Positions 6,787-9,377 of a DNA stretch of 9,377 bases are shown piece after piece; position 1 is the stretch's first letter; each line of letters begins with the position of its first letter. The notes beneath the pieces are model-generated. The model made no database searches. It was not told the origin of the DNA and saw only the letters and a list, made by a program, of their open reading frames with translations. A program made the translations under genes and the position numbers. This DNA comes from Oscillospiraceae bacterium. GTDB taxonomy: Bacteria; Bacillota; Clostridia; Oscillospirales; Ruminococcaceae. Where the stretch lies: the NCBI GenBank assembly GCA_028694405.1, contig JAQUTM010000082.1, positions 1 through 9,377 of the forward strand, written 5' to 3'.

Positions 6787-6809
6787 TTTTAAAAAGCAGC
6801 TTTTTAAAA
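6787..6809. promoter_or_regulatory. 23-bp palindrome in the histidine kinase leader
   Basis: TTTTAAAAAGC (6787-6797) and GCTTTTTAAAA (6799-6809) are perfect reverse complements around a single central base. The site lies between the candidate -10 (6820-6825) and the ribosome binding site (6770-6776), where it could act as an operator or fold as a leader hairpin with a five-base loop. No T-run specific to a terminator follows. AT-rich sequence makes palindromes more likely by chance, but eleven perfect pairs including two G-C pairs is notable. Confidence 0.45.
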
Positions 6810-6819
6810 TTAGAAAAAT

Positions 6820-6849
6820 CTTATACCCGTAAAAAATTTAATCTGTCAC
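6820..6849 (-). promoter_or_regulatory. Candidate promoter of the histidine kinase gene
   Basis: On the minus strand GTGACA (6849-6844, 5/6 to TTGACA) and TATAAG (6825-6820, 5/6 to TATAAT) are separated by 18 bases. The start point would fall near 6813, giving a leader of about 47 bases before the GTG at 6766. Position and match are both reasonable for a vegetative sigma-A promoter. Confidence 0.5.
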
Positions 6850-7141
6850 CGACGGCAGCCCCTTAAAAAAATTTCCCACTGCTATAATTAACAGTAGGAA
6901 GTAAGCTTTGAAAAATTACTTACAGCTAAAAAAGAGTGAGAACGCTGGTTTGACCGATATAAACTGTTCATAAAAGCTTACACGATACCTGTCCACTAAA
7001 GCTGCAAAAACAACAAACAGATGTTTTGCAGGAAAGCAAAAAACTTTAATTTCTTATAAACCGACAACTTAAGTTGATTTTATAGCACATATATTAAAAG
7101 TAGACACCTTGCAGGTATAGATAACTAAAATAACAGATATA
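6850..7141. other. Intergenic region with repeats, no gene recognised
   Basis: No convincing coding frame exists here. Visible signals on the plus strand are an extended -10 element TGCTATAAT (6880-6888) inside an imperfect inverted repeat (TTCC-C-ACTG at 6873-6881 with CAGT-A-GGAA at 6892-6900); a perfect 9-bp long-range repeat GTAAGCTTT (6901-6909) with AAAGCTTAC (6973-6981); CTGCAAAA (7002-7009) with TTTTGCAG (7024-7031); and the 12-bp palindrome CAACTTAAGTTG (7065-7076). Together they could mark a structured small RNA starting near 6895, but no known riboswitch or RNA family is recognised and no -35 box supports the promoter. Confidence 0.4.
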
Positions 7142-7203
7142 AAACAAAAAACAGTAATGGGCTTTGCCCGTTAAAAGGCTAAACCTATTACTGTTTTTTG
7201 TTT
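7142..7203 (-). terminator. Terminator of the tRNA-Thr/tRNA-Tyr transcript
   Basis: The arms 7143-7161 and 7184-7202 pair over 19 bases with one G-U pair; an A-T pair at 7142/7203 extends the stem to 20. The core is ACAGTAATGGG/CCTATTACTGT flanked by runs of six A and six T. On the minus strand the arm ends in a long T-rich tail, as expected for intrinsic termination. The stem starts directly at the encoded CCA end of tRNA-Tyr, so 3' processing must open or trim it. The run of T on the plus strand means it could also stop transcripts coming from the left. Confidence 0.85.
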
Positions 7204-7288
7204 GGTGGGAGAGGATGGATTCGGACCATCGAAGCGAATTCGCAACAGATTTACAGTCTGCCCCCTTTGGCCACTCGGGAACTCTCCC
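7203..7288 (-). tRNA. tRNA-Tyr (anticodon GUA)
   Basis: The minus strand folds into a class II tRNA. The acceptor GGGAGAG (7288-7282) pairs with CTCTCCC (7213-7207), followed by discriminator A and an encoded CCA (7205-7203). The D-arm contains CCCGAGTGGCCAAAGGG, the anticodon loop CTGTAAA has GTA at 7254-7252, and the long variable arm with GCG/CGC is typical of tRNA-Tyr. The T-stem GATGG/CCATC is fully paired, but the T-loop reads TCCGAAT instead of TTCGAAT. This puts C at position 55 (base 7224) where U, later pseudouridine, is nearly universal. It lies six bases after tRNA-Thr on the same transcript. Confidence 0.96.
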
Positions 7289-7294
7289 ACATAT

Positions 7295-7370
7295 TGGAGC
7301 TGGTGGACGGACTTGAACCCCCGACCTGCTGATTACAAATCAGCTGCTCTACCAACTGAGCTACACCAGC
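7295..7370 (-). tRNA. tRNA-Thr (anticodon UGU)
   Basis: The minus strand gives a standard cloverleaf. The acceptor GCTGGTG (7370-7364) pairs with CACCAGC (7305-7299), followed by discriminator U and an encoded CCA (7297-7295). The D-arm is GCTCAGTTGGTAGAGC and the anticodon arm is GCTGA-TTTGTAA-TCAGC with anticodon TGT at 7337-7335. The variable loop AGGTC and T-loop TTCAAGT are normal. The T-stem pairs GGGGG (7322-7318) with CCGTC (7310-7306), leaving a G-G mismatch in the middle (51-63) next to a G-U pair. It is the first gene of the two-tRNA transcript, about 42 bases after the predicted start point. Confidence 0.96.
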
Positions 7371-7396
7371 ACACCGTTTTATTGGTTTTTTGTGCC

Positions 7397-7412
7397 GCAC
7401 TCACCTTAGTGC
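7397..7412 (-). other. Small hairpin at the 5' end of the tRNA precursor
   Basis: GCACT (7397-7401) and AGTGC (7408-7412) pair around a six-base loop. The predicted transcription start of the tRNA operon falls at about 7412, so the precursor would begin with this five-pair stem. It may protect the 5' end, or it may be chance. Confidence 0.35.
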
Positions 7413-7418
7413 TAGATT

Positions 7419-7447
7419 ATAATACCATGAGATGAACTACTTGTCAA
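7419..7447 (-). promoter_or_regulatory. Strong sigma-A promoter of the tRNA operon
   Basis: On the minus strand a consensus TTGACA (7447-7442) is followed after 17 bases by TATTAT (7424-7419, 5/6), with an extended TGG just before the -10. A perfect TATAAT overlaps three bases further on, but its spacing would be 20. The strength and position fit a stable-RNA promoter, with transcription starting near 7412. Confidence 0.85.
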
Positions 7448-7526
7448 CATAAATTTGCATTTTTTGAAAAATTTTTAAAAAAAATATTATTTTGTCTAAA
7501 ATACATACATTTAAAGGCTATAAGGC

Positions 7527-7561
7527 GAAAGGGCAAAGCGGCAAATTTACTCTGCCCTTTC
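7527..7561 (-). terminator. Hairpin downstream of the ABC transporter gene
   Basis: GAAAGGGCA (read from 7561) pairs perfectly with TGCCCTTTC (to 7527) over nine bases around a 17-base loop, about 18 bases after the transporter stop codon. The T-run expected of an intrinsic terminator is missing immediately after the stem; a T-rich tract appears only about 30 bases later. It probably ends or protects the transporter message and keeps it apart from the tRNA promoter. Confidence 0.5.
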
Positions 7562-7579
7562 CGCGCTACAAAAACAACC

Positions 7580-9325
7580 TTAAGATATTTCGTCTAAATC
7601 TTCAAACTGCATATTATAATACTTAGCGTATAATTGGTTGGCTTCCAGCAAAGCAGCATGTGTGCCGCGCTCTTTAATCTTGCCGTTTGCAATTACAATT
7701 ATTTCGTCGGCATTATGGATAGTGGATAAGCGGTGTGCAATTACGATGGTGGTTCTGCCTTTGGCAAGCCGTTCCAAGCTTTGCTGTATATGCCGTTCAC
7801 TCTCGTTGTCTAAAGCACTGGTGGCCTCATCAAAAATTAAAATTCGCGGATTTTTTAAAAACACGCGAGCAATAGAAAGCCGTTGCTTTTGTCCACCGCT
7901 TAAACGCGTGCCACGCTCACCTACATAGGTGTTATACCCTTGGGGCAAGCCTACAATAAAATCATGAATATTAGCCTGTTTAGCGGCGGCTACAATCTCT
8001 TCTTGTGTGGCGTTGGGGCAGCCATAACCAATATTTTCACCGATACTGCCCGCAAACATATAGACGTCTTGCTGCACAATACCAATAGCACTTCGCAGGC
8101 TGTCCAGGGTTAGGCTGCGAATATCTTTTCCATCAATGGCAACCCTGCCGCCGGTAACGTCATAAAAACGCGGTAGCAGGCTGCAAATTGTAGTTTTACC
8201 GCCACCGCTTGGCCCAACCAGCGCAATGGTTTTGCCTGCCTCAATTTCAATATTGATATGCTCTAAAACTTTTCCTGCGTCATCATATTGAAAAGACACA
8301 TCTTGCAATAAAATATTCCCTGCAACCTCTCCGATATCTGTGGCGCAGGGGGCGTCCTGAATGTCAGGTGTAATGGCAAGTACATCACAAAACCGCTTAA
8401 AACCGCTGTAACCTTTTTGCATCATTTCGGTAAAGTTTATCAGCATTTCAATAGGGCTGATAAAAATACCGATGTATAGCGCATAAATAGCAAGGTCCGC
8501 GGGTGCTAATGTGCCTTGAGCAATAAAGTAGCCACCGCAAACCAGTGTTACAATGTATAAAATGCTTACCATAAAGCTATTGGTGGCATGATAAGCGCCC
8601 ATGTTGCGGTAGCTGTCCTCTTTGGTGCTTAAAAATTGCAGATTACTGGTATTAAATTTTTCAAGCTCTACGTTTTCGTTGGCAAAGCTTTTTACTACCC
8701 GTATGCCTGCCAAGCTGTCCTGCACTTGTGCATTTACGCCGGCAATTTTTTTACGATTTTCCATAAATATTTTTTGCATACGCTTGTTTTGCCAAATGCT
8801 GTAAAACACACCCGCCGCAGTTATACACAGTAAAATTAACGTTAAAGGTACATTTACAAACAGTAAAAGAATACAGCTACCTAATATTTTTATAAGGGCA
8901 ATTACCAAATTTTCCGGTCCGTGGTGCGCAAGCTCGCTTATGTCAAACAAATCGGTTACCAATTTGCTCATCATTTCGCCTGTATTGTTATGGTCATAAT
9001 AGCTAAAAGAGAGACGTTGAAATTGTGCAAACAAATCCTTGCGCATATTGCTCTCCATACGCGCACCCATAATGTGCCCCCAGCTGGTAATAAAATATTG
9101 GCATCCAAACCGTACCAAATACATAAGCAGCAGACAAAGAGCCAGAGGCAGTAAAATGCTTATAATTTGCCCGGCAGGCTGGATAAAGGCATTTTTGGTA
9201 AAATAGCTTAATATTTGAGGAAAGGCTAAATCTACCGCACATACAATCAGTGCGCAAAGCATGTCTGTCCAAAAAAGCCAGCGATAAGGTTTATAGTACG
9301 AAACAAATTTTTTAATGATTGGCAT
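7580..9325 (-). CDS. ABC exporter, fused membrane and ATP-binding domains
   Basis: The 581-residue half-transporter has a type I exporter fold: six membrane helices (about 16-39, 54-73, 140-159, 160-178, 250-269, 278-296) followed by an ATPase domain from about 337. The ATPase is complete, with Walker A GPSGGGKTT at 371-379, Q-loop Gln419, signature LSGGQ at 475-479, Walker B ILIFDE at 495-500 with catalytic Glu500, D-loop SALD and switch His531. With all ATPase motifs canonical it could work as a homodimer. Such genes also often pair with a second half-transporter, which would lie beyond the right edge. The substrate (drug, lipid or peptide) cannot be told; no peptidase domain is present. 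I use the ATG at 9325, preceded by GAGG; the frame extends ten codons to a TTG at 9355 without a better site. A weak hairpin (9350-9354 with 9363-9367) lies upstream. Confidence 0.94.
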   Translation of the reverse strand: MPIIKKFVSYYKPYRWLFWTDMLCALIVCAVDLAFPQILSYFTKNAFIQPAGQIISILLPLALCLLLMYLVRFGCQYFITSWGHIMGARMESNMRKDLFAQFQRLSFSYYDHNNTGEMMSKLVTDLFDISELAHHGPENLVIALIKILGSCILLLFVNVPLTLILLCITAAGVFYSIWQNKRMQKIFMENRKKIAGVNAQVQDSLAGIRVVKSFANENVELEKFNTSNLQFLSTKEDSYRNMGAYHATNSFMVSILYIVTLVCGGYFIAQGTLAPADLAIYALYIGIFISPIEMLINFTEMMQKGYSGFKRFCDVLAITPDIQDAPCATDIGEVAGNILLQDVSFQYDDAGKVLEHINIEIEAGKTIALVGPSGGGKTTICSLLPRFYDVTGGRVAIDGKDIRSLTLDSLRSAIGIVQQDVYMFAGSIGENIGYGCPNATQEEIVAAAKQANIHDFIVGLPQGYNTYVGERGTRLSGGQKQRLSIARVFLKNPRILIFDEATSALDNESERHIQQSLERLAKGRTTIVIAHRLSTIHNADEIIVIANGKIKERGTHAALLEANQLYAKYYNMQFEDLDEIS

Positions 9326-9377
9326 AATATCCTCACTACAACATATAAAGGGCAAACACGGCTGCCCAAAAACATAA

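Noticed and set aside
6889..6972. Minus-strand 27-codon frame (begins MNSLYRSNQ) upstream of the kinase, considered as a signal-peptide precursor
   Set aside because: There is no ribosome binding site, and it lacks the amphipathic leader, cysteine context and charged tail of AgrD-like peptides.
7202..7435. Plus-strand 77-codon frame over the tRNA genes
   Set aside because: It is the antisense reading of the two tRNA genes, a well-known false protein call.
7528..9354. AAAGGGCA on both sides of the ABC transporter gene, considered as flanking direct repeats of an inserted element
   Set aside because: The eight-base repeats belong to unrelated hairpins, and there is no transposase, inverted end or composition break.
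9326..9355. Ten-residue extension of the ABC transporter from a TTG at 9355
   Set aside because: The ATG at 9325 has GAGG upstream and gives the usual exporter N-terminus; the extension covers the ribosome binding site.

Overview
The window looks like chromosomal DNA of a low-to-moderate GC Firmicute, most likely a clostridial relative. The signs are strong AGGAGG-type ribosome binding sites, AT-rich intergenic DNA, a DUF975 membrane protein, a GHKL-type (AgrC-like) sensor kinase, and tRNA genes that encode their own CCA ends. This placement is inferred from gene content and style; no species is recognised. I see no phage, insertion sequence, CRISPR array or toxin-antitoxin pair.

Left part (1-2958, plus strand): an intact nicotinate phosphoribosyltransferase (pncB, NAD salvage), then a DUF975 integral membrane protein whose real start is the ATG at 1546 behind a perfect GGAGGAGG. 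A good hairpin terminator at 2318-2351 closes this pair. A small five-helix membrane protein of unknown function (2422-2862) follows. A short lipoprotein gene (2959-3474, minus strand) converges on it; its likely start is a GTG well inside the longest open frame.

Middle part (3475-5488): a 323-bp divergent intergenic region separates the lipoprotein gene from a monofunctional haem catalase (3798-5321). The catalase has all the expected catalytic residues plus twelve cysteines, six of them in three CxxC pairs. Its ribosome binding site is exactly the loop of a perfect 11-bp inverted repeat that runs into the start codon, the most striking regulatory signal in the window. A two-tier bidirectional terminator (5434-5475) separates the catalase from the convergent kinase.

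Right part (5489-9377, minus strand): a membrane GHKL sensor histidine kinase with no response regulator beside it, with a candidate promoter and a 23-bp palindrome in its leader. A 375-bp gap follows that holds an extended -10 element and several inverted repeats but no convincing gene. Then come tRNA-Thr(UGU) and tRNA-Tyr(GUA), co-transcribed from a strong promoter at 7419-7447 and ended by a long hairpin at 7142-7203; both tRNAs show T-arm deviations. Last is a full-length half-size ABC exporter (7580-9325).

Most genes are ordinary housekeeping or envelope functions. I do not see a clear new multi-gene system. The points worth following are regulatory (the catalase hairpin, the kinase palindrome, the 6850-7140 gap), the cysteine-rich catalase and the unusual tRNA T-arms.
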